A stretch of 64,000 nt of DNA from Lentisalinibacter sediminis (GCF_040706615.1 NZ_JAPDRF010000001.1:124001-188000); one strand, 5' to 3'; counted from the first letter of the stretch, positions 25,201-34,155 are shown. Numbers and translations are program-made. Notes: a model not told the origin generated them from the letters alone.

Positions 25201-25243
25201 TGGGCACCTCCTCGGTTGCTGCGCTGCATCATTGTTGCATTGC

Positions 25244-25272
25244 ACAATAAGCCATGTCAGCGGGCTTGTCAA
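25244..25272 (-). promoter_or_regulatory. Strong sigma-70 promoter of the phasin gene
   Basis: On the minus strand, a consensus TTGACA (25272-25267), a 17-bp spacer and TATTGT (25249-25244). An AGGAGG ribosome binding site lies between it and the ATG at 25200. The remaining GC-rich stretch (25273-25519) up to the helicase gene holds no recognised gene. Confidence 0.75.
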
Positions 25273-25519
25273 GCACCTGCAAAGCCTGAAATGCAGACTT
25301 CACAGTCCGTTTTTTCGGGTTCGTAACTTATTGAAAGAGATGTGAATAATTCAGCTGTAAAACGGCCTGCGCCGGGGCCGGCGCCGGGGCGCCTTGCGCG
25401 ACGGCCGGCAGCCGCACGGGATGCGCAGGCACGGCCCGGTCCGACGGCCGATTTGTGGCCCCTCCGGCCGCGAAGCGGGCAGTGCAGGCTGCGCGCGGCA
25501 GCGAGTATAGTCTGCGCCC

Positions 25520-27451
25520 ATGCAGAGCTTCCGTGATCTTTTCGGGGACGAGAGTCCGCTCGCCGGGACGGTGCCGGGTTTCCGACCGCGCGCCGCCCAG
25601 GCCATGATGGCGGAGGCGGTCGCCGATGCGCTGGCGGCGAAGGAACCACTGGTGGTCGAGGCCGGTACCGGCATCGGCAAGACCTTCGCCTACCTCATCC
25701 CGACACTGGGCAGCGGCCGCCGCACGATCATCTCCACCGGCACCCGGGCGCTGCAGGATCAGCTGTTCCATCGGGATCTGCCCACGGTGACCCGGGCCAT
25801 CGGCCAGCCGCTGTCGACGGCTCTGCTGAAGGGTCGGGCCAATTATCTCTGCCTGCATCGGCTGGATCAGGCGGCGGGCACGCCCGCGGCCGCGCGCTTC
25901 CCGCGTGAACTGGCCGTGCTCGAGCGCTGGAAGCACGAGACTCGCAGCGGCGACCGCCGCGAGGTGGTGGAGATAGAGGAGGGGTCGGGTGTGTGGCCGC
26001 TGGTGACCTCCACCGCCGAGAACTGCCTCGGCCAGAAGTGCCCGTTCTTCGACGACTGCTTCGTGGTACATGCCCGCCGGGCGGCCCAGAAGGCAGACGT
26101 GGTGGTGGTGAACCATCACCTGTTGCTCGCGGATCTGGCCATGAAGGAGGAGGGCTTCGTGGATTTCCTGCCGGGTGCCGAAGCGCTCGTCCTGGACGAG
26201 GCCCACCAGATCCCGGATCTGGCCACCCGTTTCTTCGGCATCATGGCGGGTACCCGCCAGGTGCAGAACCTGCTGGACGACGCCGCTGCGTTCACCTTCG
26301 CGCTGGGCGGGTCGGAGCTGCGCCAGGCGATCGGTGCGGTGGCGGATGCGGTGCGGGGCCTGGTGGCCGCGGCACCGCGGGAAGCCGGGCGCTACGAGCT
26401 GGGCGGCCAGCGCGGCGCGCTGGCAGGGCCTCTCGGCACGCTGCGGGTACGGCTCTCCGAACTGCACGAGGCGCTGCAGGACGTGGCGGGCGAATCGGCG
26501 GAAGTGGAGGCCGTGGCGGAGCAGCTCTACGACCTGCACGCGCGCCTCACGACCGCCACCGACGAGGACGAGGAGGCCGGCCTGTACTGGTTCGACGTCA
26601 GCCGCCGCTCGCTGCGTTTCCACCTGACGCCGCTGGACGTCGCCGGCCGGCTGCGGGCGCTGATCGACATGAGCGAGGCGCCGTGGGTATTCACATCGGC
26701 CACCCTGGCGGTGGGTGAAGACTTCAGCCACTTCCTTGGCCGGATGGGCCTGGACGACGCGCGCACGCTGCAGTTCCCCAGTCCCTACCGGCTCGCGGAG
26801 CGCGCGCGTATCTACCTGCCGCGGGGTCTGCCACAGCCGTCGGCCCGGGGCTACACCGAGGCCGCCATGGAGGCGGCCGCCCCGCTGCTGGAGATGACTG
26901 CCGGCGGCCTGTTCTTCCTGTTCACGAGTTATCGCGCGCTCGGCATCGCGGCCGACTGGTGGCGGGAGCGCCGCGAGCGTCTGGGCGGCCGCGAGCTGCT
27001 GGTACAGGGCGAGGCGCCGCGGGCGGACCTGCTGGAGCGCTTCCGGGCGGCGGGCAACGCGGTGCTGCTCGGCACCGGCACTTTCTGGGAAGGGGTCGAC
27101 GTGCGCGGCACGGCGCTCACAGGCGTGGTGATCGACAAGCTGCCGTTCACCTCGCCGGGCGACCCGCTGCTGATGGCCCGCACGGAGTTCATCCGCCGTC
27201 AGGGCGGCAACCCGTTCATGGAGCATCAGCTGCCGGAGGCGGTGCTGACGATGAAGCAGGGGGTGGGGCGGTTGATCCGCGACCATGACGACTACGGCGC
27301 GATTGTCTTGTGCGATCCGCGCATCGGCACGCGGCGCTACGGCCCCGTCTTCCTGCAGGCGCTCGCCCCGATGGCGACCGTGACCGAGGCGGAGGCCCTG
27401 GCGGAGTTCTATGCCCGCCACGAGACGACGGGCGAGGCGGCGGTCTCGTGA
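25520..27451 (+). CDS. DinG/YoaA-family ATP-dependent DNA helicase
   Basis: This 643-residue XPD-like superfamily 2 helicase has a Walker A in VVEAGTGIGKTFAYLIP and a DEAH box in LVLDEAHQIPDLA. An iron-sulfur cluster domain lies between them, with cysteines in RANYLCLHR and ENCLGQKCPFFDDC. Helicase motifs V and VI are visible in TGTFWEGVDVRG and MKQGVGRLIRDHDDYG. The size fits YoaA (about 636) better than E. coli DinG (about 716). YoaA works with HolC in repair of stalled forks and DinG removes R-loops; sequence alone does not separate them here. Its stop overlaps the tsaB start (GTGA). Confidence 0.9.
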   Translation: MQSFRDLFGDESPLAGTVPGFRPRAAQAMMAEAVADALAAKEPLVVEAGTGIGKTFAYLIPTLGSGRRTIISTGTRALQDQLFHRDLPTVTRAIGQPLSTALLKGRANYLCLHRLDQAAGTPAAARFPRELAVLERWKHETRSGDRREVVEIEEGSGVWPLVTSTAENCLGQKCPFFDDCFVVHARRAAQKADVVVVNHHLLLADLAMKEEGFVDFLPGAEALVLDEAHQIPDLATRFFGIMAGTRQVQNLLDDAAAFTFALGGSELRQAIGAVADAVRGLVAAAPREAGRYELGGQRGALAGPLGTLRVRLSELHEALQDVAGESAEVEAVAEQLYDLHARLTTATDEDEEAGLYWFDVSRRSLRFHLTPLDVAGRLRALIDMSEAPWVFTSATLAVGEDFSHFLGRMGLDDARTLQFPSPYRLAERARIYLPRGLPQPSARGYTEAAMEAAAPLLEMTAGGLFFLFTSYRALGIAADWWRERRERLGGRELLVQGEAPRADLLERFRAAGNAVLLGTGTFWEGVDVRGTALTGVVIDKLPFTSPGDPLLMARTEFIRRQGGNPFMEHQLPEAVLTMKQGVGRLIRDHDDYGAIVLCDPRIGTRRYGPVFLQALAPMATVTEAEALAEFYARHETTGEAAVS

Positions 27452-28104
27452 AGATACTCGCCCTCGAGACCTCGGCCGATGCCTGTTCGGCCGCCCTGTG
27501 GGTCGACGGCGAGGTGACGGGCGTCTACGAGGAGCAGCCCCGCCGGCATGTGGAGCTGATCCTGCCCATGGTGCGCGGCCTCCTCGCGGAGGCGGGTCTG
27601 CGCATGGCGGCACTGGACGGCATCGCTTTCGGCGCGGGGCCGGGTTCGTTCACCGGGGTGCGCATCGCCGTGTCCGCGGCGCAGGGCTTCGGCCTCGCGG
27701 CCGGGCTGCCGCTGGTGGCGGTCTCCTCGCTGGCCGCACTGGCGTCCCGCGCGCTGGCCGCAGAGGCGCGCCGGGTGTACGTCACCCAGGACGCGCGCAT
27801 GGGCGAGGTCTATGCCGGCGCCTGGGAGACTGGCGCGGAGGGTCTGCGCACGCTGGTCGCCGATCGGCTGACGGCGCCGGACGGCGTACGGCCTGCGCCG
27901 GGAGACTGGTGGCTGGCGGGCGGCGGCTGGGAGCGCTATCCGGAGATGGTGCCCGCCGGCGGCGTGGATACGGGTCTGCGTTTTCCCCGCGCCCAGGAAG
28001 TGGCGGCGCTGGCCGCGTCCCGTTTCGCTGCCGGCGACACGCTGGCGCCCCGGGACGCCGTGCCCACGTACCTGCGCCGCAGCGTGGCGCAGCAGGCGCC
28101 GTAA
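27448..28104 (+). CDS. tsaB: tRNA t6A synthesis protein TsaB
   Basis: This 218-residue protein has the ASKHA-fold start MKILALETSADACSAALWVD and the block GAGPGSFTGVRIAVSAAQGF, diagnostic of TsaB (YeaZ). TsaB is a non-catalytic partner of TsaD and TsaE in making threonylcarbamoyladenosine at position 37 of ANN-decoding tRNAs. GTG 27448 overlaps the helicase stop by four bases, indicating coupled translation. Helicase (yoaA)-tsaB adjacency is also seen in E. coli. The stop codon overlaps a candidate Pho box for phoB. Confidence 0.94.
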   Translation: MKILALETSADACSAALWVDGEVTGVYEEQPRRHVELILPMVRGLLAEAGLRMAALDGIAFGAGPGSFTGVRIAVSAAQGFGLAAGLPLVAVSSLAALASRALAAEARRVYVTQDARMGEVYAGAWETGAEGLRTLVADRLTAPDGVRPAPGDWWLAGGGWERYPEMVPAGGVDTGLRFPRAQEVAALAASRFAAGDTLAPRDAVPTYLRRSVAQQAP

Positions 28105-28132
28105 CCGGACTGTAATGTAGAATTGCTGTAAT
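28099..28132 (+). promoter_or_regulatory. Candidate Pho box and -10 for phoBR
   Basis: CCGTAAC (28099-28105) and CTGTAAT (28110-28116) are heptamers 11 bp apart, as in PhoB boxes. Ten bases after the second repeat comes TGTAAT (28127-28132), a good -10. The same geometry, and an identical CCGTAAC heptamer, occurs before pstS. The box overlaps the tsaB stop codon. It implies autoregulation of phoBR. Confidence 0.55.
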
Positions 28133-28151
28133 CGCGCTCCATGGAGCCGAT

Positions 28152-28847
28152 ATGACGACAGTGCGCCGTATACTGGTAGTCGAAGACGAAGCCCCCATTC
28201 GGGAGATGATCGCGTTTCATCTGTCGCGGGCCGGCTTCGAGGTGGACGAGGCCGCCGACTGCCGCCAGGCGCGCGAGCTTCTGGCCGACCATCGGCCGGA
28301 TCTGGCCATTATCGACTGGATGCTGCCGGACATGAGTGGACTCGAGCTGACGCGCTCGCTGAAACGGGACTCCACCTTCGAGGACCTGGCCGTCATCATG
28401 CTGACGGCCCGGGCGGAGGAGCAGGACAAGGTGAGCGGGCTGGAAGGCGGCGCCGACGACTACATCACCAAGCCGTTCTCCTCCCGCGAGCTCATCGCGC
28501 GCATCAATGCGGTGCTGCGCCGTTCCGGCGTCTCGGGTGACGAGATCGTTAGCGTCGGCGAACTCGAGCTGGACGTGGCCGGGCACCGGGTGAGCGTCGG
28601 CGGCGCGGAGATCCAGCTCGGCCCCACGGAATACCGGCTGCTGAAATTCCTGATGACCCATCCGGAGCGGGTGTACAGTCGCGGCCAGCTGCTGGACCGG
28701 GTCTGGGGCGCGAATGTCTATGTCGAGGAGCGTACCGTGGACGTGCACATCCGCAGGCTGCGCAAGGCGTTGTCGGCCCGTAACGCCGAACACTACATCC
28801 AGACCGTGCGCGGGGCCGGCTACCGATTCTCGTCGCGGGAAGGCTGA
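28152..28847 (+). CDS. phoB: Phosphate regulon response regulator PhoB
   Basis: This 231-residue OmpR-class response regulator has a receiver domain at residues 5-120. The acidic pocket is in VVEDEAPIRE, the phosphorylated residue is Asp55 in IIDWMLPD, and the conserved lysine is in DDYITKPFSSREL. The C-terminal winged helix (about 130-228) includes TEYRLLKFLMTHPERVYSR and the TVDVHIRRLRKAL recognition helix, both typical of PhoB. It activates phosphate-starvation genes by binding Pho boxes, two candidates for which lie in this window. The stop overlaps the phoR start (TGATG). Confidence 0.96.
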   Translation: MTTVRRILVVEDEAPIREMIAFHLSRAGFEVDEAADCRQARELLADHRPDLAIIDWMLPDMSGLELTRSLKRDSTFEDLAVIMLTARAEEQDKVSGLEGGADDYITKPFSSRELIARINAVLRRSGVSGDEIVSVGELELDVAGHRVSVGGAEIQLGPTEYRLLKFLMTHPERVYSRGQLLDRVWGANVYVEERTVDVHIRRLRKALSARNAEHYIQTVRGAGYRFSSREG

Positions 28848-30187
28848 TGCCCTCGGCCTGGACCAATGCGCTGCTCAAGGCCGCCGCCGTCATCGGGCTC
28901 GGCACCCTCGTCGGCTGGTTGTACGGTTACGCCATGCCCGGTGCCCTCATCGGCGCGCTGGCCGTGATCGCGGTCCACCTCAACATGCTGTTCCGCCTGG
29001 AGCGCTCGCTCCGCACCCGCAGCCGTATCCAGGTGCCGGATGGCACGGGCATCTGGCCCCAGGTGCTCGCCCGCATCGATTACCTGAAGCAGCGCGCCAA
29101 GAAGCACAAGCGCCGCCACCACCGCACGCTCAAGGAGATCCGCGCCTCCACCAACGCCATGCCCGACGGCGGCATCGTGCTTAACGAGGACTCGGAGATC
29201 ACCCGCTACAACTCGGCCGCGGAGCATCTGGTCGGCCTGCGGCCGCGGCGCGACCGGGGCCAGCGTGTGGACAATCTGATACGGCATCCGGCCTTCGTGA
29301 GCTACCTGCGCAGCGGCGACTACTCGGACTCGGTGACCATCCCGTCACCGCTGCGCGACGACGGATGGCTCACCTGCCGCATCGTGCCCTACGGCGAGGG
29401 ACAGCGGTTGCTGCTGGTACGCGACGTTACGGAGCAGGCACGGCTCGCGCGCATGCGCCGGGACTTCGTGGCGAACGCCTCGCACGAGCTGCGTTCGCCG
29501 CTCACCGTGATCGGCGGCTACCTGGAGGCCATGTCCGAGGACACGGAGATGCCATCCTCCTGGCAGCGGCCGGTCGCGGAGATGCAGCGCCAGGCCGCCC
29601 GGATGAAGGAGATACTGGATTCGCTGCTGGAGCTTTCACGGCTCGAGTCGGGCAGCGAGGCCCGCACGGATACGCGCGTGGACGTCGCGGCGCTCTTGAC
29701 CGAGGCCGTGGCCGAGCTGGATCGCCCGGACGGCGGCCCGGCCGTGGCGCTGCGGCTCGAGTCACGGGCGCAGCTGTACGGCAATCCGGTGGAGATCCGC
29801 TCGATCATCACCAATCTCCTGTCCAATGCCGTGCGTTACACGCCGGCGGATGGCAGCGTGACGCTGAGCTGGCAGTCCGACGGCGACAGCGCCGCACTCA
29901 CGGTGGAGGATACCGGCGTCGGCATTGCGGAGCAGGACATCCCGAGGCTGACCGAACGCTTCTTCCGGGTGAACCGGGGCCGCAGCCGCGAGGACGGCGG
30001 CGTGGGCCTCGGCCTCGCCATCGTCAAGCACGCCCTCGGGCGCCACGACGCCACCCTGGAGGTGGAGAGCCGGCCGGGCGAGGGCAGCCGCTTCGTCTGC
30101 CGGTTTCCCGGCGCCCGGCTGGTGCGTGCCGAGGCGGTCCCGATCCCGCGGGGAACGGCGGGGGGCGATCGCTCGGCGACGGGCTGA
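28847..30187 (+). CDS. phoR: Phosphate regulon sensor histidine kinase PhoR
   Basis: This 446-residue membrane kinase has two N-terminal helices (about residues 8-48) with almost no periplasmic loop, as in PhoR. A basic juxtamembrane stretch (KKHKRRHHRTLKE) and a PAS domain (about 100-195) follow. The dimerisation domain holds the phosphorylated His213 in NASHELRSPL. The ATPase domain shows N-box NLLSNAVRYTP, G1 VEDTGVGIAE and GLGLAIVKHALG. It has no phosphate sensor of its own; in known systems it reads PstSCAB-PhoU status. It is co-translated with phoB through a one-base overlap. Confidence 0.96.
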   Translation: MPSAWTNALLKAAAVIGLGTLVGWLYGYAMPGALIGALAVIAVHLNMLFRLERSLRTRSRIQVPDGTGIWPQVLARIDYLKQRAKKHKRRHHRTLKEIRASTNAMPDGGIVLNEDSEITRYNSAAEHLVGLRPRRDRGQRVDNLIRHPAFVSYLRSGDYSDSVTIPSPLRDDGWLTCRIVPYGEGQRLLLVRDVTEQARLARMRRDFVANASHELRSPLTVIGGYLEAMSEDTEMPSSWQRPVAEMQRQAARMKEILDSLLELSRLESGSEARTDTRVDVAALLTEAVAELDRPDGGPAVALRLESRAQLYGNPVEIRSIITNLLSNAVRYTPADGSVTLSWQSDGDSAALTVEDTGVGIAEQDIPRLTERFFRVNRGRSREDGGVGLGLAIVKHALGRHDATLEVESRPGEGSRFVCRFPGARLVRAEAVPIPRGTAGGDRSATG

Positions 30188-30226
30188 TCGATCGCCGGCG
30201 GGACGGCGGCGAGCGAATTTCGATGT

Positions 30227-30255
30227 ATGGCAATGTATGCACAATGCATTGCCAT
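30227..30255. repeat. Inverted repeat in the phoR-phoU gap
   Basis: ATGGCAATG (30227-30235) and CATTGCCAT (30247-30255) form 9-bp arms around an 11-bp centre that itself contains CAATG. The AT-rich patch stands out from its GC-rich surroundings and lies 140 bp before phoU. It could be an operator or an mRNA hairpin. Confidence 0.4.
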
Positions 30256-30395
30256 TGTATGAGTAAAGTAATTACAAAATATCGCCAGGAGCATGGCAGA
30301 ACTGGTACACTCTGCGACGTGGCCGAGTCACGGCTGCAGACGTGGAAACGTCTCTGCCATGGTTCATGGTGCCGGCTCGAGAGAGGACGAAACGC

Positions 30396-31109
30396 ATGCA
30401 GACGACGGATCTGACCCATCACATATCCCGCCGCTTCAACAAGGACCTGGAGGCGTTGCGCAACAACGTCCTGTCCATGGGGGGGCTGGTGGAGTCGCAG
30501 CTCGAGCGCGCGGTGGAGGCCGTGGTCAGCGGTGACAGCGAACTGGGGCTGCAGGTGGCCTATGACGACTACAAGGTCAATCATCTCGAGGTGAGCATCG
30601 ACGAGGAATGCAGCCGCATCCTCGCCACCCGCGCGCCGACCGCGAGCGATCTGCGCCTGATCGTCGCCATCATCAAGACCATCACGGACCTCGAGCGCAT
30701 CGGCGACGAGGCCGAGAAGATCGGCTTCCTGGCCTCCAAGCTCGCCGAGATGGACCGCCCGGCCGGCTCCTACCGGGAACTGAAGAACATGGGCGGTCAG
30801 GTGAGCCGGATGGTGCGCCAGGCCATGGACGCCTTCGCCCGGCTGGACGTGCAGGCCTCGCTGGCGGTGGTGAAGGACGACGAGATGGTGGACGAGGAAT
30901 ACGAGACCATCCAGCGCCAGTGCATCACCTTCATGATGGAAGACCCGCGCAGCATCAAGCGGGTAATGAACGTCACCTGGGCGGCCCGTGCGCTGGAGCG
31001 CATCGGCGATCACGCCAAGAATATCGGCGAGTACGTGATCTACATGGTCCATGGCAAGGATATCCGGCACACGGATATCGACGCCCTGGACGAGCAGCAG
31101 CCCGCCTGA
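30396..31109 (+). CDS. phoU: Phosphate signalling protein PhoU
   Basis: This 237-residue all-helical protein consists of two PhoU repeats with the metal-binding motifs DxxxDLExxDE-like KTITDLERIGDEAEKIG and RALERIGDHAKNIGEYV. PhoU connects the Pst transporter to PhoR, repressing the regulon when phosphate is plentiful. ATG 30396, preceded by GAGAGGA, gives the typical MQTTDLTHHISRRFNKDLEA start. In E. coli phoU closes the pst operon; here it follows phoBR at a 208-bp distance and is 1.9 kb from pstS, so it may be transcribed independently. Confidence 0.96.
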   Translation: MQTTDLTHHISRRFNKDLEALRNNVLSMGGLVESQLERAVEAVVSGDSELGLQVAYDDYKVNHLEVSIDEECSRILATRAPTASDLRLIVAIIKTITDLERIGDEAEKIGFLASKLAEMDRPAGSYRELKNMGGQVSRMVRQAMDAFARLDVQASLAVVKDDEMVDEEYETIQRQCITFMMEDPRSIKRVMNVTWAARALERIGDHAKNIGEYVIYMVHGKDIRHTDIDALDEQQPA

Positions 31110-31131
31110 CCGCCGCTCCGCTCCCGCCAGC

Positions 31132-31650
31132 ATGACCGTCTCGGATTTCATGACGCGCCGCTATGCCAATCTCGCGGGCCTGCTCGCCTGCGTGGCGATG
31201 ATGGGATTCGCCCTGTATTCGGAGTACGTGCTGTTGCTGGAGCCTTGTCCGCTGTGTGTCTTCCAGCGGGTGGCCACGATCGGGCTCGGGGCGGTCTTCC
31301 TGCTCGCCTTCCTGCACAATCCCGCGGGCTGGGGCGCCCGGGTCTACGGTGTGCTGGTCTTCGCCGCCGCCGCCGCCGGCGCCGGCATCGCCGGGCGCCA
31401 CGTCTGGGTGCAGAATCTGCCCGCCGACGAGGTGCCTGCCTGCGGCGCCGGGCTGGATTACCTGATGAACACGGTGCCCCTGACCGAGGTGATCCGCGAG
31501 GTCCTCTCCGGCTCCGGGGAATGCGCGGAGCTGAAATGGTCGTTCCTGGGGCTCAGCATGCCGGCCTGGGTGCTGATCTGCCTGACCATCCTCGGCCTGT
31601 TCGGCCTCATCGCGAATCTCAGGCTGCCCGCGCGCCGCGGCGCCGGCTGA
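31132..31650 (+). CDS. dsbB: Disulfide bond formation protein DsbB
   Basis: This 172-residue inner-membrane quinone reductase has four membrane helices and two periplasmic cysteine pairs: Cys39-Cys42 in EPCPLCVFQR and Cys104-Cys131 (VPACGAG and GSGECAELKW). It reoxidises periplasmic DsbA and passes electrons to ubiquinone. ATG 31132 fits the family start (RRYANLAGLLACVAMMGFAL). It follows phoU by 22 bp and may be co-transcribed with it. It is convergent with dapE, with a 4-bp gap. No dsbA is in the window. Confidence 0.94.
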   Translation: MTVSDFMTRRYANLAGLLACVAMMGFALYSEYVLLLEPCPLCVFQRVATIGLGAVFLLAFLHNPAGWGARVYGVLVFAAAAAGAGIAGRHVWVQNLPADEVPACGAGLDYLMNTVPLTEVIREVLSGSGECAELKWSFLGLSMPAWVLICLTILGLFGLIANLRLPARRGAG

Positions 31651-31654
31651 GGGC

Positions 31655-32827
31655 TCAGCCGGCCAGCAGACGCTCCAGGACGCGCTCATAGACCGCCGCC
31701 AGGCGGACGATGTCCTCCACCCGCACGTGCTCGTCGATCTTGTGGATCGAGGCATTCACCGGACCCAGTTCCACCACCTGCGCCCCCGCCGGCGAGATGA
31801 AGCGCCCGTCCGAGGTGCCGCCGCCGGTCGAGAGTTCCGGCGCGACGCCCAGCTCGTCACGCACGGCGGCGGTGACGGCGTCGGTCAGGGCGCCTTCCTC
31901 GGTCAGGAAAGGCTTGCCCGACAGATGCCAGCGGAGCTCGTAGTCCAGGCCGTGGCGGTCCAGTATCGACTCCACGTGGGCCGCCAGGCTCTCGTGGGTC
32001 CATTCGGTGGAGTAGCGGAAGTTGAAGCGCGCATTCAGCTCGCCGGGAGTCACATTCGGGGCGCCGATGCCGGCCTGCACGTTCACCACCTGGAAACTGG
32101 TGGGCGGGAAGTGGTCGTTGCCGTCGTCCAGCGGCGTGGCGTAGAGTTCGGCCAGCGCCGGGGCGAAACGCTGGATCGGATTGTCCGCCAGCTGAGGGTA
32201 GGCCACGTGGCCCTGGATGCCGCGGACCTTCAAAATGCCGCTCAGTGAACCGCGTCGCCCGTTGCGCACGATGTCGCCGAGCGCCGCCTGGCTCGACGGC
32301 TCGCCCAGCACGCACCAGTCGATCTGTTCGCCGCGCTCCTGCAGCGTCTCGATCACCCGCTTCGTGCCGTCCCGTGCCGGTCCTTCCTCGTCGCTGGTGA
32401 TGAGGAAGGCGATGGAGCCGCCGTGGTCCGGATGCGCCGCCAGGAAGCGTTCGGTCGCCACCAGCATGGCGGCCAGGCTCGACTTCATGTCGGCCGCTCC
32501 CCGGCCGTAGAGCAAGCCGCGGCGGAAGGTCGGTTCGAAGGGATCACTGGACCATGCATCCAGGTCGCCCGGCGGGACCACGTCGGTATGGCCGGCGAAG
32601 CAGAACACGGGTTCCGACTCGCCCCGGCGGGCCCAGAGATTGTCCGTGTCAGCGAAGCGCAGATGCTCTATCCTGAAACCCAGGGCGGCCAGGCGCTCGG
32701 CCATGAAAGGCTGACAGCCGGCGTCCTCGGGTGTCACCGACCGGCGGCGGATCAGTTCGCAGGCGAGGCGTACCGGTTCCTCTGCAGCGAACGCATTTTC
32801 GTCGTGAACGGCGGTGATATCGGACAT
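31655..32827 (-). CDS. dapE: Succinyl-diaminopimelate desuccinylase DapE
   Basis: This 390-residue M20-family di-zinc hydrolase converts N-succinyl-LL-diaminopimelate to LL-diaminopimelate and succinate in lysine and peptidoglycan synthesis. Metal and catalytic motifs are FCFAGHTDVVPPGD, YGRGAADMKSSLAAM, ITSDEEGPARDGT and TGGGTSDGRFI. The DapE-type RRRSVTPEDAGCQPFMAERL start is present. ATG 32827 has no recognisable Shine-Dalgarno; its upstream region is AT-rich, unlike most genes here. dapD and dapC lie 5.4 kb further on the same strand, with the pst operon between. Confidence 0.95.
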   Translation of the reverse strand: MSDITAVHDENAFAAEEPVRLACELIRRRSVTPEDAGCQPFMAERLAALGFRIEHLRFADTDNLWARRGESEPVFCFAGHTDVVPPGDLDAWSSDPFEPTFRRGLLYGRGAADMKSSLAAMLVATERFLAAHPDHGGSIAFLITSDEEGPARDGTKRVIETLQERGEQIDWCVLGEPSSQAALGDIVRNGRRGSLSGILKVRGIQGHVAYPQLADNPIQRFAPALAELYATPLDDGNDHFPPTSFQVVNVQAGIGAPNVTPGELNARFNFRYSTEWTHESLAAHVESILDRHGLDYELRWHLSGKPFLTEEGALTDAVTAAVRDELGVAPELSTGGGTSDGRFISPAGAQVVELGPVNASIHKIDEHVRVEDIVRLAAVYERVLERLLAG

Positions 32828-32898
32828 CAAAAATATCTTATAACTAGTTGATAAAAATAATACTAATCTTGAACCGAGTTCCCGACAAAGAGAACCGC

Positions 32899-32932
32899 CT
32901 GCAATATTTCCGTAACATTGCAGGACTATCCT
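32899..32932 (+). promoter_or_regulatory. Candidate Pho box and -10 for pstSCAB
   Basis: CTGCAAT (32899-32905) and CCGTAAC (32910-32916) are heptamers 11 bp apart. Ten bases later comes TATCCT (32927-32932), a possible -10. The spacing matches the candidate box before phoB exactly. It lies 40 bp before the pstS GTG in the divergent dapE-pstS gap. Confidence 0.5.
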
Positions 32933-32971
32933 CTGCGTCCCCGAACATCGCCTGAACTGCGGGAGTAAATC

Positions 32972-34057
32972 GTGAGCAAGAGAAGCACAGCTCCGGGCCG
33001 AATCGCAACCATGGCCAGGATGGCAACCGTCGCCGGCATCGGAATCGGCCTGCTCGTGGCCGGCACCGCCATCGCCCAGAGCGGCCGCAGCTACATCTAC
33101 GTCGTCGGTTCGTCGACGGTCTATCCGTTCACTACGGTGGTGGCCGAGCGGTTCGGCAAGACCACCCAGTTCCGCACGCCGAAGGTGGAGTCGACCGGCT
33201 CCGGCGGCGGCTTCAAGCTGTTTTGCGCCGGCGTGGGAGTGGACCACCCGGACGTCACCAACGCGTCGCGCCGGGTGAAGGCATCGGAGCTCGACATGTG
33301 CGCGGAGAACGGGGTCACCGACGTCGTCGAGGTCAAGATCGGCTACGACGGCATCGTGATGGCCAATGCCGTGGAGTCCGAGCAGTACCAGCTGAGCCGC
33401 CGCGATATCTTCCTGGCACTCGCCAAGGAGGTGCCCGATCCGGACGGTGGCGAAAAGCTGGTACCGAACCCTTATACGGTCTGGAACGAGGTGGACCCTA
33501 ACCTGCCCGACACCGAGATCGAGGTGCTGGGCCCGCCGCCCACTTCGGGTACGCGCGACGCGTTCGTTGAACTCGCCATGGAGGGCGGCTGCCAGACCTT
33601 CGACTGGATCGCGGCCATCGAGGACGAGGACGAGACCCGCTACAAGACGATCTGCCACTCCATCCGCGAGGACGGTGTGTACGTGGAAGCGGGCGAGAAC
33701 GACAACCTCATCGTCCAGAAGCTGGAGGCCAACCCGGATGCACTCGGCATCTTCGGCTTCAGCTTCCTGGATCAGAACATCGAGAAGGTGCACGGTTCGT
33801 TCATCGACGGCGTGGAACCGACCTTCGAGAAGATCGCCTCCGGCGACTACCCGGTGTCCCGGCCGCTGTACTCCTACGCCAAGGAGGCCCATGTCGGCGT
33901 GATCCCCGGTATGAGAGAATTCCTGCGCGAAATGACGAGCGAGCGCGCGTGGGGCGACGATGGCTATCTGTCCGAGCGCGGCCTTATCCCCATGCCGGAG
34001 CCGGAGCGCGCCAGGGTGCTGGCTGCCGTGGAATCGCTGACGCCGATCCGACTCTGA
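32972..34057 (+). CDS. pstS: Phosphate-binding periplasmic protein PstS
   Basis: This 361-residue exported protein starts with GTG 32972 behind GGGAG. It has a signal peptide ending near GTAIAQS and a PBP-like phosphate-binding fold. SYIYVVGSSTVYPFTTVVAE and ESTGSGGGFKLFC give two phosphate-contact loops, and GPPPTSGTRDAFVELAM gives the third. It captures inorganic phosphate for PstCAB. The branch carries extra cysteines (CAENG, GGCQTF) and differs from E. coli PstS, but it matches a PstS type common in marine and environmental proteobacteria. It begins the pstSCAB operon. Confidence 0.93.
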   Translation: MSKRSTAPGRIATMARMATVAGIGIGLLVAGTAIAQSGRSYIYVVGSSTVYPFTTVVAERFGKTTQFRTPKVESTGSGGGFKLFCAGVGVDHPDVTNASRRVKASELDMCAENGVTDVVEVKIGYDGIVMANAVESEQYQLSRRDIFLALAKEVPDPDGGEKLVPNPYTVWNEVDPNLPDTEIEVLGPPPTSGTRDAFVELAMEGGCQTFDWIAAIEDEDETRYKTICHSIREDGVYVEAGENDNLIVQKLEANPDALGIFGFSFLDQNIEKVHGSFIDGVEPTFEKIASGDYPVSRPLYSYAKEAHVGVIPGMREFLREMTSERAWGDDGYLSERGLIPMPEPERARVLAAVESLTPIRL

Positions 34058-34155
34058 GCCGGCGTCGAAGCGGACGACAATAACGAGAGACGAGGGACGC
34101 ACGGCGATCCGCCGGCCGCCGTGCGAGACCCACGCCACGATGGAAGGGTGACCGA

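Noticed and set aside
25305..25325. T-rich run after a small hairpin as a plus-strand terminator
   Set aside because: The stem is only 4 bp and no plus-strand gene lies upstream of it.
25328..27613. A 761-codon open frame on the minus strand opposite the helicase gene
   Set aside because: Antisense to a helicase with all catalytic motifs in order; the protein is low-complexity Arg/His/Gln-rich.
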